DNA of 48,012 nt from Bryobacterales bacterium (lineage in GTDB: Bacteria; Acidobacteriota; Terriglobia; Bryobacterales; Bryobacteraceae), in assembly GCA_020852755.1 (NCBI GenBank), contig JADZAF010000218.1, positions 1-48,012 of the forward strand. The letters are read 5' to 3'. A program made the position numbers and the translations under genes. Every line of letters starts with the position of its first letter. Within the stretch, counting starts at the first letter, position 1. Of this stretch, positions 41,245-48,012 are shown piece after piece. Under the pieces are notes generated by a model. The model was not told where the DNA came from. It made no database searches and worked only from the letters and a program-made list of their open reading frames with translations.

Positions 41245-42588
41245 ATGCTTGCCCGGGCTGCCGGAAGCCCCCTCGTTCGGGGCGGCCTGACTATTGGCGC
41301 CGGTATCGTCACCGGCAATCTCACCGGCTTTTTCCGGGTTGCCCTGAACGCCTACCTGTTGGGGACCGATAGCCTGGCCGATTCGCTCGCCGTAGCCATC
41401 GGTCCCATCGATACACTGAACGCCGTCCTGATCAACACCATGGTGTTCGCGTTCGTCCCCATGCTGACGGAACGGCAGGGCGAGGCGCGGACCGCATTGT
41501 TCGTGCGGCTCCGCCGGCTGTTCTTTCTGGTGTTCCTGGCCCTGTCCGCCGCCATCGCGGTGTTCGCTCCCTGGCTGATTCGGGTGCTGGCGCCCGGTCT
41601 GGCTTCGGACTACCTGGTCAAAGCAGAGTGGAACCTGCGGCTGGGCGCGCTCTCGACCCTGGCTGCCGGAACCGCCGCCGTTCACTCCGCCCTGCTCTAC
41701 ACGGAGCGCCGGTTCGCGCCTTCGGCTTTCTACCAGGCCTCGCTCAATGTGGCCACTGTTTTGAGCGCCCTTGCGTTGTGGTCCAGGCTGGGAGTCTACA
41801 GTTTCGCGGTTGGCTACGCGGCCGGCGCCTGGGTTCAGTTCGGAGTCGTGTGGGCCGCTTCCCGGAGCGGGCGCACTTTCAGAAACCTGCCCGCCTGCAC
41901 GGCCCCTATCCGCGACCTGCTCGCCAAGCCCGCGTTCGTGCTGACGTACGCCGGCTTGATCGCGCTGAACATCACCGTGTCCCGGGCCTACGCGACCAGC
42001 GCCGGGCCGGGCATGGCGGCGGCCCTGGAATACACCCTGCGCTGCATCGGCGTGCCGCTGGCGTTCCTGGTGATGCCCATCTCGAATTCGCTGCTTCCGG
42101 AAATCGCCCGCCTGCGCAGCCGTTCGCAATGGAAACAGGCCTTCCGGCTGATCGACCGTACCCTGGCCCTCGGCGCCCTGGCGGCGGTGGCCATCTGCGC
42201 CCTGGCCGTGGCGGTCCGCGAGCCGGTCATCGCGCTGCTGTTTGAACGGGGCAGCTTCACGGCGGACTCCACCCGCCTGGTCTCCCTGGTCTTCCTGGGA
42301 TTCGCCCCCAGCCTCATCGGCTGGAGCCTGCTGGAAATCGCCTCCCGGACCCTGTTCGCGCTCGACCGGCCCTGGCTGCCCGTGAGCGCGGCCATGCTGC
42401 CCGTGGTCTTCAACCTGGCGCTCTCGCTGGGCCTGCACTTCACCCGGCCGCAATACCTGGGGCTGGGGCCCTCCCTGGGCCTGATCGCTGCCTTCTTCTT
42501 CCTGTTTCTGCGGATGCGCGCCGCCCGCGGCCGCTGGCCGGCCGTTACGCCGGCCGCAATCCCAGACCGGGCGAATCCGGCAGGATGA
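41245..42588 (+). CDS. Lipid II flippase MurJ/MviN family protein
   Basis: 447 residues and about 12-13 membrane helices of the MATE-like MVF fold. The start GGLTIGAGIVTGNLTGFFRV and LADSLAVAIGPIDTLNAVLI match the MurJ helix 1-2 region, though basic motif residues of classical MurJ (RVLGFVRD) are replaced by TGFFRVA. LFERGSFTADSTRLVS (about 330-345) matches the family's LFERGxF block well. It would flip lipid II or another polyprenyl sugar lipid across the inner membrane; a role in exopolysaccharide is an alternative. ATG 41245 preferred; a TTG at 41203 directly after tpx is possible. Its end overlaps the convergent epimerase gene by 44 nt. Confidence 0.86.
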   Translation: MLARAAGSPLVRGGLTIGAGIVTGNLTGFFRVALNAYLLGTDSLADSLAVAIGPIDTLNAVLINTMVFAFVPMLTERQGEARTALFVRLRRLFFLVFLALSAAIAVFAPWLIRVLAPGLASDYLVKAEWNLRLGALSTLAAGTAAVHSALLYTERRFAPSAFYQASLNVATVLSALALWSRLGVYSFAVGYAAGAWVQFGVVWAASRSGRTFRNLPACTAPIRDLLAKPAFVLTYAGLIALNITVSRAYATSAGPGMAAALEYTLRCIGVPLAFLVMPISNSLLPEIARLRSRSQWKQAFRLIDRTLALGALAAVAICALAVAVREPVIALLFERGSFTADSTRLVSLVFLGFAPSLIGWSLLEIASRTLFALDRPWLPVSAAMLPVVFNLALSLGLHFTRPQYLGLGPSLGLIAAFFFLFLRMRAARGRWPAVTPAAIPDRANPAG

Positions 42589-43639
42589 GCCGGCCTTTCT
42601 CGACCTTCACCCCTACGTACGGATCGTTGGCGATGAGCAGGTTGCCGTCGAGGTCGGCATAATCCACCAGCGGGCTCAAATGGGCCGCAGCGCTGATGCC
42701 GATCGAGCTCTCGATCATGCAGCCCAGCATGGTCTTCATGCCCAGCGATTTCGCGATCTGGATCATGCGAAATGCTTCCAGGATCCCGCCGCACTTCATC
42801 AGCTTGATGTTCACGCCGTCGAAAGCCCCGGCCAGCCTGGGAATGTCCGCGGGGTGCAGGCAGGCCTCATCCGCCAGGATGGGAATGTGAACCCGGCTGC
42901 GCACCCAGCGCGTCTCCTCGAGCATGGGCGCCGGCATGGGCTGCTCCACGAACTCGACGCCCTGCTTCTCCAGCCAGTTGATCTTGCGAACCGCCTCCTC
43001 CTTGTCCTTCCACCCCTCGTTGGCGTCCACCCGCAAAGGCTTGCGAGTCACGCTGCGGACCGCTTCGATGGTGGCCTCATCGGTATCCAGACCGACCTTG
43101 ATCTTGAGCACCGGGAAATCGGCCGCTTCCCGGGTCTTCTGCCGGGTGATCTCGGGCGTGTCGATGCCGATGGAGAAAGTCGTGACCGGAGCGTCCGTCC
43201 TGTCGAGCCCGAAGTAGCGGTAGAGGGGCACGCCGAGTTTCTGCCCCACCCAGTCCATCAGGGCAATATCGACGGCCGCCTTGGCGGCGTACTGGCCGGA
43301 TCTCCAGCGGAACAGGAAGTCCATGACCTTGGCGAACTGCCAGGGATCGCGCTGCACCAGGAGCGGAGCGAACGCTTCCACCATCTGCCGGGCCGTTTCC
43401 GCGCTCTCCTGGTAGCGCACGATGGGCGCGGCCTCGCCTCTTCCGGTGACCCCGTCTGCGGTGTAGCGTACGTGCAGGTTGTCGCGGTGCTGGCTGGAGG
43501 ACATCACCGTGGTCCAGGTGTGGCGCAGTTTCAGCCGCACGACCTCGCTTTCGAGCCGGGGCTGCGCCGGGCTCGTGCGCGCGGCACACGCGGCCAGCGG
43601 CGCCTGGGCAGCTGCCAGCATCCACTTTCTGCGGTTCAT
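42545..43639 (-). CDS. L-Ala-D/L-Glu (dipeptide) epimerase, predicted lipoprotein
   Basis: 364 residues of the enolase superfamily. Catalytic lysines are K179 and K181 (VLKIKVG) and the NIKLMKCGG block (279-282); metal ligands are in RVDANEGW (D205), VEFVEQPM (E232) and LADEACLH (D257). The DLDGN stretch near the end is typical of L-Ala-D/L-Glu epimerases. Unusually the N-terminus reads MNRRKWMLAAAQAPLAAC: LAAC is a good lipobox with Cys18, so it would be anchored outside the cytoplasm, whereas YcjG and YkfB are cytoplasmic. The start overlaps the stop of the NlpC/P60 gene as ATGA (43636-43639), coupling the two steps of murein peptide breakdown. Confidence 0.91.
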   Translation of the reverse strand: MNRRKWMLAAAQAPLAACAARTSPAQPRLESEVVRLKLRHTWTTVMSSSQHRDNLHVRYTADGVTGRGEAAPIVRYQESAETARQMVEAFAPLLVQRDPWQFAKVMDFLFRWRSGQYAAKAAVDIALMDWVGQKLGVPLYRYFGLDRTDAPVTTFSIGIDTPEITRQKTREAADFPVLKIKVGLDTDEATIEAVRSVTRKPLRVDANEGWKDKEEAVRKINWLEKQGVEFVEQPMPAPMLEETRWVRSRVHIPILADEACLHPADIPRLAGAFDGVNIKLMKCGGILEAFRMIQIAKSLGMKTMLGCMIESSIGISAAAHLSPLVDYADLDGNLLIANDPYVGVKVEKGRLILPDSPGLGLRPA

Positions 43640-44448
43640 CTCAGCCTCCGGCAGGCCACCAGAAGCCCGCTCCAGTATGGTTCGTCCAGGCGGTCGATGC
43701 GCACCATGGGTCTTTCATGGGTGGTCGCGTTGATGAATTCCCCATGGCCCAAATACATGCCGGTATGGCTGATCTTCCCCGCGGACTTGCCGAAGTAGAG
43801 GAGGTCTCCCGGCTGAAGCTGCGTCCTTTCAACCGGCGCCAGGCCGTCCCAGCGGGCCTGGGGCGCCGCGTCGCGCGGCATAAGGACGCCCCGGCGGCGC
43901 AGCAGCATCTGGGTGAAGCCCGAGCAATCGTAGCCGAACGTGGAGGTGCCGCCCCACAGGTACGGCAGGCCGAGAAACCTGCGGCTGAACTCGATCAACT
44001 CGGGTATGCCCATGATCTTCGGCTGCAGGGAAACGTCGCCGCGCTGCACCCAGGCGGTGCGGCCGTCGGCCAAACGCGCCTCGATCCAGCGCTCGTTCTT
44101 CTCCGCTGTCAGCTCCAGCCTCGTCTCGAAGGGAACCGTGAGAAGCGGCTGGCGCCGGGTGACATCCGGCTCGGCGTAGAGGTTGGCAAACAGGCTCTCC
44201 ACCTGCGCCACCTTTCCCGATGCCGCGTAGCGATGGCCCTTCCGAAGCCACTTCTGCGGGATCCAGCCGGTGTAGTCGTCCGGTGTGCGTATGCGGGCCC
44301 AGTCCCCTTTCTCTTCCAGGACCTCGACGTTGGTGCCGTAGATGGCCTGGGACACGACGTCGGTATCGAAAGCGGGTTGCGAGTACATGTTGGCGGCCGG
44401 TTTGAGGACGGAGGAAACCAGCGCCATGGCAACCAGAAGGCTCGTCAC
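43636..44448 (-). CDS. NlpC/P60 peptidase with SH3 domains (YkfC-like)
   Basis: 270 residues from a GTG at 44448. Two bacterial SH3 domains occupy about 15-140 (AIYGTNVEVLEEKGDWARIR; LPLTVPFETRLELTAEKNER-type second copy with DGRTAWVQRGDV). The NlpC/P60 domain follows: LPYLWGGTSTFGYDCSGFTQ with the catalytic Cys, LQPGDLLYFGK, KISHTGMYLGHGEFINATTH with the catalytic His. This is the layout of YkfC, which cuts gamma-D-Glu from the next residue in murein peptides, giving L-Ala-D-Glu. That dipeptide is the substrate of the coupled epimerase. ATG 44427 is another start; TATCAT 7 nt before the GTG favours 44448. Confidence 0.9.
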   Translation of the reverse strand: MTSLLVAMALVSSVLKPAANMYSQPAFDTDVVSQAIYGTNVEVLEEKGDWARIRTPDDYTGWIPQKWLRKGHRYAASGKVAQVESLFANLYAEPDVTRRQPLLTVPFETRLELTAEKNERWIEARLADGRTAWVQRGDVSLQPKIMGIPELIEFSRRFLGLPYLWGGTSTFGYDCSGFTQMLLRRRGVLMPRDAAPQARWDGLAPVERTQLQPGDLLYFGKSAGKISHTGMYLGHGEFINATTHERPMVRIDRLDEPYWSGLLVACRRLR

Positions 44449-44455
44449 TTCTCCT

Positions 44456-44461
44456 ATGATA
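44456..44461 (-). promoter_or_regulatory. Leaderless-type -10 box of the murein-peptide operon
   Basis: Minus-strand TATCAT with 7 nt to the GTG at 44448. The nearby AGGAG is only 2 nt from the GTG, too close to act as a good Shine-Dalgarno. Confidence 0.45.
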
Positions 44462-44480
44462 CGTGAACGCCGGTACAGGA

Positions 44481-44693
44481 TCAGTGCATGGCCGCGGCCA
44501 CGATCAAGGCGATTCCGATGGCCACGGCGGCGGCCAGGATCGCCGCCGGCAGGTTGCGCTCCTCGAGGATCGCGGTCCACACCCGCGGCGGCGTCATCCG
44601 TTCCATGAGCGCCAGCGCGGCGGCGAAAACCAGCAGTCCCAAAACGGTGAAGATCAGGGCGTTGACCAGGTAGCCGATCCGGAAGTCAGCCAT
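44481..44693 (-). CDS. DUF350 family small membrane protein
   Basis: 70 residues with two membrane helices (about 8-28 and 48-68) separated by a short loop (MERMTPPRVWTAILEERNLP). The loop with the ILEERNLPAAI stretch is typical of DUF350, small inner-membrane proteins with no proven function, often near stress or envelope genes. A minus-strand TATACT 11 nt before the ATG and no Shine-Dalgarno. It is followed, 33 nt on, by the NlpC/P60 start, so co-transcription with the murein-peptide unit is possible, although that gene has its own hexamer. Confidence 0.82.
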   Translation of the reverse strand: MADFRIGYLVNALIFTVLGLLVFAAALALMERMTPPRVWTAILEERNLPAAILAAAVAIGIALIVAAAMH

Positions 44694-44704
44694 TTGCGAG
44701 GACG

Positions 44705-44710
44705 AGTATA
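44705..44710 (-). promoter_or_regulatory. Leaderless-type -10 box for the DUF350 gene
   Basis: Minus-strand TATACT with 11 nt to the ATG at 44693. On the plus strand the gap to the aminotransferase gene also has a GATAAT at 44748-44753, 15 nt before its ATG. Confidence 0.4.
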
Positions 44711-44768
44711 GCGTAAAGTGCTGTCAGCCATCAGCTATCCCCGTGCGATAATTCAGCTACAGAACCTC

Positions 44769-46025
44769 ATGCAGCGACGTTCTTTTCTCCGTGCCGCCAC
44801 CGGCTCGGCTTTCTTAGGTCCGGGAGGGCTGGAGCGGGTTCGGGCGGCTGTCGCCGCGGCGGATGCCGGCCCCGCTGAAATGGCCCGTAACGAGAGTTTC
44901 TGGCGGGAGATCCAGCTCGCCTTCACCGTCGACCGCACGGTCATCAACCTGAACAACGGCGGCGTCTCGCCTTCTCCGCGTGTCGTGCAGGAGGCCATGC
45001 GGCGCTACCTGGAATTCAGCAACATGCTCCCGGCCCACAACTTGTGGCGGGTGCTGGAGCCGCAGGTGGAAGGCGTGCGGCGGCGCCTGGCGGCGGAATT
45101 GGGGTGCGATCCCGAGGAACTGGCCATTACCCGGAACGCCTCCGAGGCGCTGGAGACCTGCCAGCTGGGGCTGGACTTGAAGCCCGGCGACGAGGTCCTG
45201 ACCACCGATCAGGACTATCCGCGCATGCTGACCACCTGGCAGCAGCGTGCCCGGCGCGACGGCATCGTGCTGAAGACTTTTTCGTTCCCCGTGCCGGCCG
45301 CCCCGGACGACCTGTATCGTCGCTTCGAGGACGCGGTCACGCCGCGCACCCGGGTGATTCTGCTCTGCCACGTCACCTTCCTGACCGGCCAGGTTTTTCC
45401 CGTGCAGCGCATCTGCCGGATGGCGCGCGCCCGGGGCATCGAGACTATCGTGGACGGCGCCCACGCCTTCGCCCATTTTCCCTTCAGGGTCGCCGACCTG
45501 GAGTGCGACTACTACGGCAGCAGCCTGCACAAGTGGCTGCTGGCGCCGCACGGCACCGGCCTGCTGTACGTGCGGCGGGAGAAGATCCGGAAGCTGTGGC
45601 CGCTGATGGCGGCCCCGGAGAAGATGGACGACGATGTCCGCAAATTCGAGGAGATCGGCACCCATCCGGCCGCCAATCACAATGCCATCGCAGAGGCGCT
45701 GACCTTTCACCAGACCATCGGCGGCGCGCGCAAGGCGGCCCGGCTGCGGTACCTGCGCGACTTGTGGGCGGACCGGCTCACGCGCCTTCCCGGCGTCGCG
45801 CTGCTGACCGGCCGCGATCCGGAACAAAGCTGCGGGCTGGCCACGGTCTCGTTCGGAAGGCGTGACGTAGCCGCAATCTCGGCAAAGCTCTGGGAGCAGT
45901 ACCGTATCCTGACCGTCCCGATCGTTCGCAACGACTTTCAGGGGTTGCGCATCACCCCGAACGTCTATACCACCACGGATGAGATCGATATCTTCTGCAC
46001 CGCGGTGGAAAAGGAGTTTCGGTGA
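44769..46025 (+). CDS. Tat-exported class V aminotransferase (isopenicillin-N epimerase-like)
   Basis: 418 residues. The N-terminus MQRRSFLRAATGSAFLG is a Tat signal with twin Arg3-Arg4. The PLP domain has LNNGGVSPSPRVVQEAM (about 61-77), the AITRNASEAL phosphate-site stretch, VDGAHAFAH with Asp229 and His232, and SSLHKWLLAPHGTG with Lys255 as the Schiff-base lysine. It resembles CefD/isopenicillin-N epimerase and cysteine desulfurase-like proteins; the true reaction is unknown. Exported PLP enzymes are unusual and this is the second in the window. Its last codons (EFR and stop) lie inside the hairpin element at 46012-46104. Confidence 0.88.
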   Translation: MQRRSFLRAATGSAFLGPGGLERVRAAVAAADAGPAEMARNESFWREIQLAFTVDRTVINLNNGGVSPSPRVVQEAMRRYLEFSNMLPAHNLWRVLEPQVEGVRRRLAAELGCDPEELAITRNASEALETCQLGLDLKPGDEVLTTDQDYPRMLTTWQQRARRDGIVLKTFSFPVPAAPDDLYRRFEDAVTPRTRVILLCHVTFLTGQVFPVQRICRMARARGIETIVDGAHAFAHFPFRVADLECDYYGSSLHKWLLAPHGTGLLYVRREKIRKLWPLMAAPEKMDDDVRKFEEIGTHPAANHNAIAEALTFHQTIGGARKAARLRYLRDLWADRLTRLPGVALLTGRDPEQSCGLATVSFGRRDVAAISAKLWEQYRILTVPIVRNDFQGLRITPNVYTTTDEIDIFCTAVEKEFR

Positions 46026-46104
46026 CAGGCTACATAACCCCTAAACTCAGGAATTCAATCACTTACGGAGTTTGGAGGTTATGTAGCCTGTCACCGAAAC
46101 TCCT
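46012..46104. repeat. 93-bp near-perfect inverted repeat (hairpin element)
   Basis: Arms 46012-46048 and 46068-46104 pair over 37 bp with one C-A mismatch (46040/46076) and one G-U pair (46042/46074); the outer 28 bp (46012-46039 with 46077-46104) are perfect. The loop is 19 nt and richer in A+T than the genome. Both converging genes stop inside the arms: TGA at 46023-46025 on the plus strand and TGA at 46093-46091 on the minus strand, so each ends with the same residues, EFR. It could act as a two-way terminator, but it lacks a U-run and its length suggests an inserted REP/MITE-like element. A GTGACAGGC core resembles, from memory, repeats near RAYT transposases; no transposase is present here. 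Confidence 0.9.
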
Positions 46105-46984
46105 CGGCCGCGGTGAGGAAGGTGCCGGCGTGGGCTTCCACGGTCAGGGCGATGGGCTCGGAGTAGCCGCCGCCCAAGGTGATCACCAGCGGGATGCTGC
46201 CGGCGCGGCAGATCTGGAACACCCGGCGGTCGCGTTCCCGGAGTCCCGCCGGGGTCAGCGCCAGCCGGCCGAGCCGGTCCGTCGCCAGGCCATCCACGCC
46301 TGACTGATAGAAGACCACCTCGGGCGCGAACTCCTTAACCCGCGAAAGCAGTTCATCGAGCGCGGCCAGGTACTCCTCGTCGCCCGTGCCGTCCGGAAGC
46401 GCCACGTCGATCCGGCTGCTGCGTTTCCGGAACGGGAAGTTGTTCCTGCCGTGCATGGAGGTGGTCAGGACCGCCGGATCGTTCTCAAAGATGGCCGCGG
46501 TGCCGTCGCCCTGGTGAACGTCCAGGTCCACGATGGCGGCGCGGCCGGCACGGCCCTGGCAGCGCAACACGTGCACGGCGACCGCCAGGTCGTTGAAGAT
46601 GCAGAAGCCCGACCCTTCCGAGTAGAAGGCGTGATGGGTGCCGCCGGCCAGGTTGCCTCCGAAGCCGAAGAGGAAAGCATCGGCCGCCGCTGCCAGGGTG
46701 CCGCCTACCGAGGCCAGCGTCCGGGCCACCAGCCCCGGACTCCACGGAAACCCGATCCGGCGCATGACGGCCGCCTCCAGCCTGCCTTCCATGAAGGCCC
46801 GCACGTACGCGGGGTCGTGGGCCAGTTCGATCAGGGCCGGGTGGGCCGGCGGCGCCTCGCACAGGTCGAAAACCCCGCTTGCGCTCAGTGCTTCCCGCAG
46901 CAGGCGGTACTTGGCGGCCGGGAAGCGGTGCCCCGGCGGCAGCGGGAAAGAGTGCTGGTCGCAGTAGTACAGGCGCCGCCGCAT
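46091..46984 (-). CDS. Histone deacetylase family protein (acetoin utilisation/acetylpolyamine type)
   Basis: 297 residues of the arginase/deacetylase fold. Catalytic and zinc segments are in order: GGTHHAFYSEGSGFCIFNDLA (His pair), VDLDVHQGDGTAAIF (Asp-x-His zinc site), FYQSGVDGLATDRLG (second Asp) and LGGGYSE. Bacterial members deacetylate polyamines, acetoin-linked or protein lysines; substrate not resolved. ATG 46984 begins with MRRRLYYCDQHSFPLP, the normal family start; it lies 8 nt after the stop of the DUF1080 gene, so they are probably one transcript. The C-terminal EFR is encoded by the hairpin element. Confidence 0.9.
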   Translation of the reverse strand: MRRRLYYCDQHSFPLPPGHRFPAAKYRLLREALSASGVFDLCEAPPAHPALIELAHDPAYVRAFMEGRLEAAVMRRIGFPWSPGLVARTLASVGGTLAAAADAFLFGFGGNLAGGTHHAFYSEGSGFCIFNDLAVAVHVLRCQGRAGRAAIVDLDVHQGDGTAAIFENDPAVLTTSMHGRNNFPFRKRSSRIDVALPDGTGDEEYLAALDELLSRVKEFAPEVVFYQSGVDGLATDRLGRLALTPAGLRERDRRVFQICRAGSIPLVITLGGGYSEPIALTVEAHAGTFLTAAEEFR

Positions 46985-46992
46985 GGCGACGT

Positions 46993-47625
46993 TCAGCGCC
47001 GGGACAGGTCGCGAATCCAGATGTCCTTGAAGCGCATGTTGCCCTGCCCGCCGGAATGGAGCTGCAGAGCGATGGTTCCGTCGAACGATTTCGGGTTCGG
47101 GTCGGTGAAGTCGAGGACCTTCACGCCGTTCAACTCCGCCACGTAGTGGTTCCCTTCCACCTTGAGCAGCATGTCGTTCCAGTCGTTCGGACGGATCACG
47201 AATTCGTATTCGGGTGAAGGCCAGGCGATCCACCCGCGCCCGTCGCCGTAGATCCCCCCGGTGTGGTGCATCGGCGTGCGGTCGATTTCAAACTGCAGCC
47301 CCTGGCTTACATCCGCCGTGCCGGGTTTGAAAGCCGTATGGAAGAAAACGCCGCTGTTGCCGTCGGCCTCGCATTTGAAGCGCAGGGCCATGTGAAAGTC
47401 CTTGTACTTCTTCACCGTCTGCAGGTAGCCGTACTCCCTGGTGACTCCCTGGCCGTGAATGACGCCGTCTTCCACGTCCCACTTCTCGTTGCCGACCTTG
47501 TCCCAGCCGGTCAGGTCCTTGCCGTTGAAGGCCTGCTCCCACTGCTCGTTGGGCAGCGGAGGACGCTTCTGCGGCTGGGCGAAACCCAGTCCGGCGATGG
47601 CGATGAACAGAATCAAGGTACGCAT
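46993..47625 (-). CDS. Secreted DUF1080 (3-keto-disaccharide hydrolase-like) protein
   Basis: 210 residues with a signal peptide (RTLILFIAIAGLGFAQ). DUF1080 landmarks: FNGKDLTGWDKVG (about 33-45), WDVEDGVIHGQG, YLQTVKKYKDFHMALRFKCE and GNSGVFFHTAF, then the concanavalin-like ending NDMLLKVEGNHYVAELNGVKVLDF and KSFDGTIALQLHSGGQGNMRFKDI. Relatives act on 3-keto sugars produced by Gfo/Idh enzymes, or bind them. An AGGAGAG lies 8 nt before the ATG. Upstream by 30 nt is the TIM-barrel isomerase gene and downstream the deacetylase, so this seems a small sugar-related operon. Substrate inferred from family only. Confidence 0.92.
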   Translation of the reverse strand: MRTLILFIAIAGLGFAQPQKRPPLPNEQWEQAFNGKDLTGWDKVGNEKWDVEDGVIHGQGVTREYGYLQTVKKYKDFHMALRFKCEADGNSGVFFHTAFKPGTADVSQGLQFEIDRTPMHHTGGIYGDGRGWIAWPSPEYEFVIRPNDWNDMLLKVEGNHYVAELNGVKVLDFTDPNPKSFDGTIALQLHSGGQGNMRFKDIWIRDLSRR

Positions 47626-47655
47626 GATCGTGTCTCTCCTGAAAGCTCTCCGTCT

Positions 47656-48012
47656 TCAAGCGTAAATGGGCGCGAGCACCCGGTCGATGTACTCTTTCTG
47701 AACCTTCGCGCTCTCCACCGGCGACACCCGGGCGTTGTCCAGGTCGATCGTGATCCAGCCCTTGTACTTGACGCTCTTCAGGATCCGGTGCAGGGCGGGG
47801 AAGTCGAGCACTCCGCGGCCCAGTTCGATGACGTTATCCATGTAGCCCCGCAGGCCCCGATGGTAGGCGCGGATGTCCTTGTAGTGCATGTAGACAATGC
47901 GCTTCTTATATTTCTCGTACATGGCCAGAGGATCGCCGCCGCCCATCCAGATCTGCGCGGTATCGGGGGAGAGGCCGAAGTAGCGGGGATTGGTCTTTTC
48001 CATCAGCAGGTC
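47656..48012 (-). CDS. Sugar phosphate isomerase/epimerase, TIM barrel (partial, 5' end beyond window)
   Basis: The C-terminal 118 codons of a xylose-isomerase-like TIM barrel are visible, reading on to the window edge without a stop. Landmarks: GLSPDTAQIWMGGGDPLAMY (with the Asp metal-type residue), IVYMHYKDIRAYHR, where HxKD is the typical metal/substrate His, and WITIDLDNARVSPVESAKVQ (Asp). The final helix KEYIDRVLAPIYA closes the barrel. Members isomerise or epimerise sugars and inositols; exported family partners such as DUF1080 and Gfo/Idh often neighbour them. It is first in the minus-strand run with the DUF1080 and deacetylase genes. The missing N-terminus prevents more exact naming. 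Confidence 0.88.
   Translation of the reverse strand, partial: DLLMEKTNPRYFGLSPDTAQIWMGGGDPLAMYEKYKKRIVYMHYKDIRAYHRGLRGYMDNVIELGRGVLDFPALHRILKSVKYKGWITIDLDNARVSPVESAKVQKEYIDRVLAPIYA

Noticed and set aside
1..48012. tRNA, rRNA, CRISPR array, integrase or prophage
   Set aside because: None recognised by eye on either strand; a covariance-model scan would be needed to exclude small RNAs.

Overview
The window reads as a GC-rich (estimated by eye at about two thirds G+C), very densely coded bacterial chromosome segment. The gene families point to an Acidobacteriota member of the Solibacter/Bryobacter type: Tat- or Sec-exported Gfo/Idh/MocA proteins, a DUF1080 protein, an exported ThuA-domain protein, exported PLP enzymes, imidazolonepropionase-like amidohydrolases in tandem and a BatA/BatB/MoxR cluster. 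That placement is inferred from gene families, not from a marker gene. No rRNA, tRNA, CRISPR array or integrase was seen.

Layout. 1-3526 (minus) is an acyl-CoA catabolic operon: carboxyltransferase, AtuA N-terminal domain protein, AtuA C-terminal domain protein, enoyl-CoA hydratase (cut by the window edge). 3616-10644 holds single genes: a radical SAM/SPASM maturase, AlkD-type glycosylase, DUF4287/DUF5655 protein, a degenerate Gfo/Idh protein, bacterioferritin with a Fe-S scaffold-like protein, a D-threonine-aldolase-like PLP enzyme, a cupin and an HNH nuclease. 10668-13417 (minus) couples a Tat-exported SelA-like PLP enzyme to a fused CdaA-YbbR diadenylate cyclase. 13561-18575 (minus) is a compact MoxR-DUF58-(BatD-like)-VWA-VWA-TPR operon. 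18844-24277 carries an exported Gfo/Idh protein, three tandem exported amidohydrolases (only the middle one keeps the HxH metal motif) and a hotdog thioesterase.

24360-29341 (plus) is a lipoprotein, ABC permease, ABC ATPase and Wzc-type tyrosine kinase unit, followed by MFS plus ThuA (minus), galU, a Yip1 protein and a secreted protein of unknown function. 34175-41202 (plus) holds an enolase-superfamily sugar-acid dehydratase, a GT-C membrane glycosyltransferase, a DapA-family aldolase, a DUF255 protein and Tpx. 41245-44693 joins MurJ to a convergent murein-peptide unit (lipoprotein L-Ala-D/L-Glu epimerase and NlpC/P60 peptidase) and a DUF350 protein. 44769-48012 has a Tat-exported class V aminotransferase, a 93-bp hairpin element, an HDAC-family deacetylase, a DUF1080 protein and a TIM-barrel isomerase (cut by the edge).

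The most striking feature is regulatory. About half of the first genes of transcription units have a TANNNT hexamer 6-11 nt before the start codon and no Shine-Dalgarno sequence, whereas genes with a good Shine-Dalgarno have their -10-like box farther away or none visible. This suggests widespread leaderless or near-leaderless transcription, and it also settles several GTG/TTG starts. The second is the near-perfect 37-bp-arm hairpin at 46012-46104, whose arms contain the stop codons of both converging genes.
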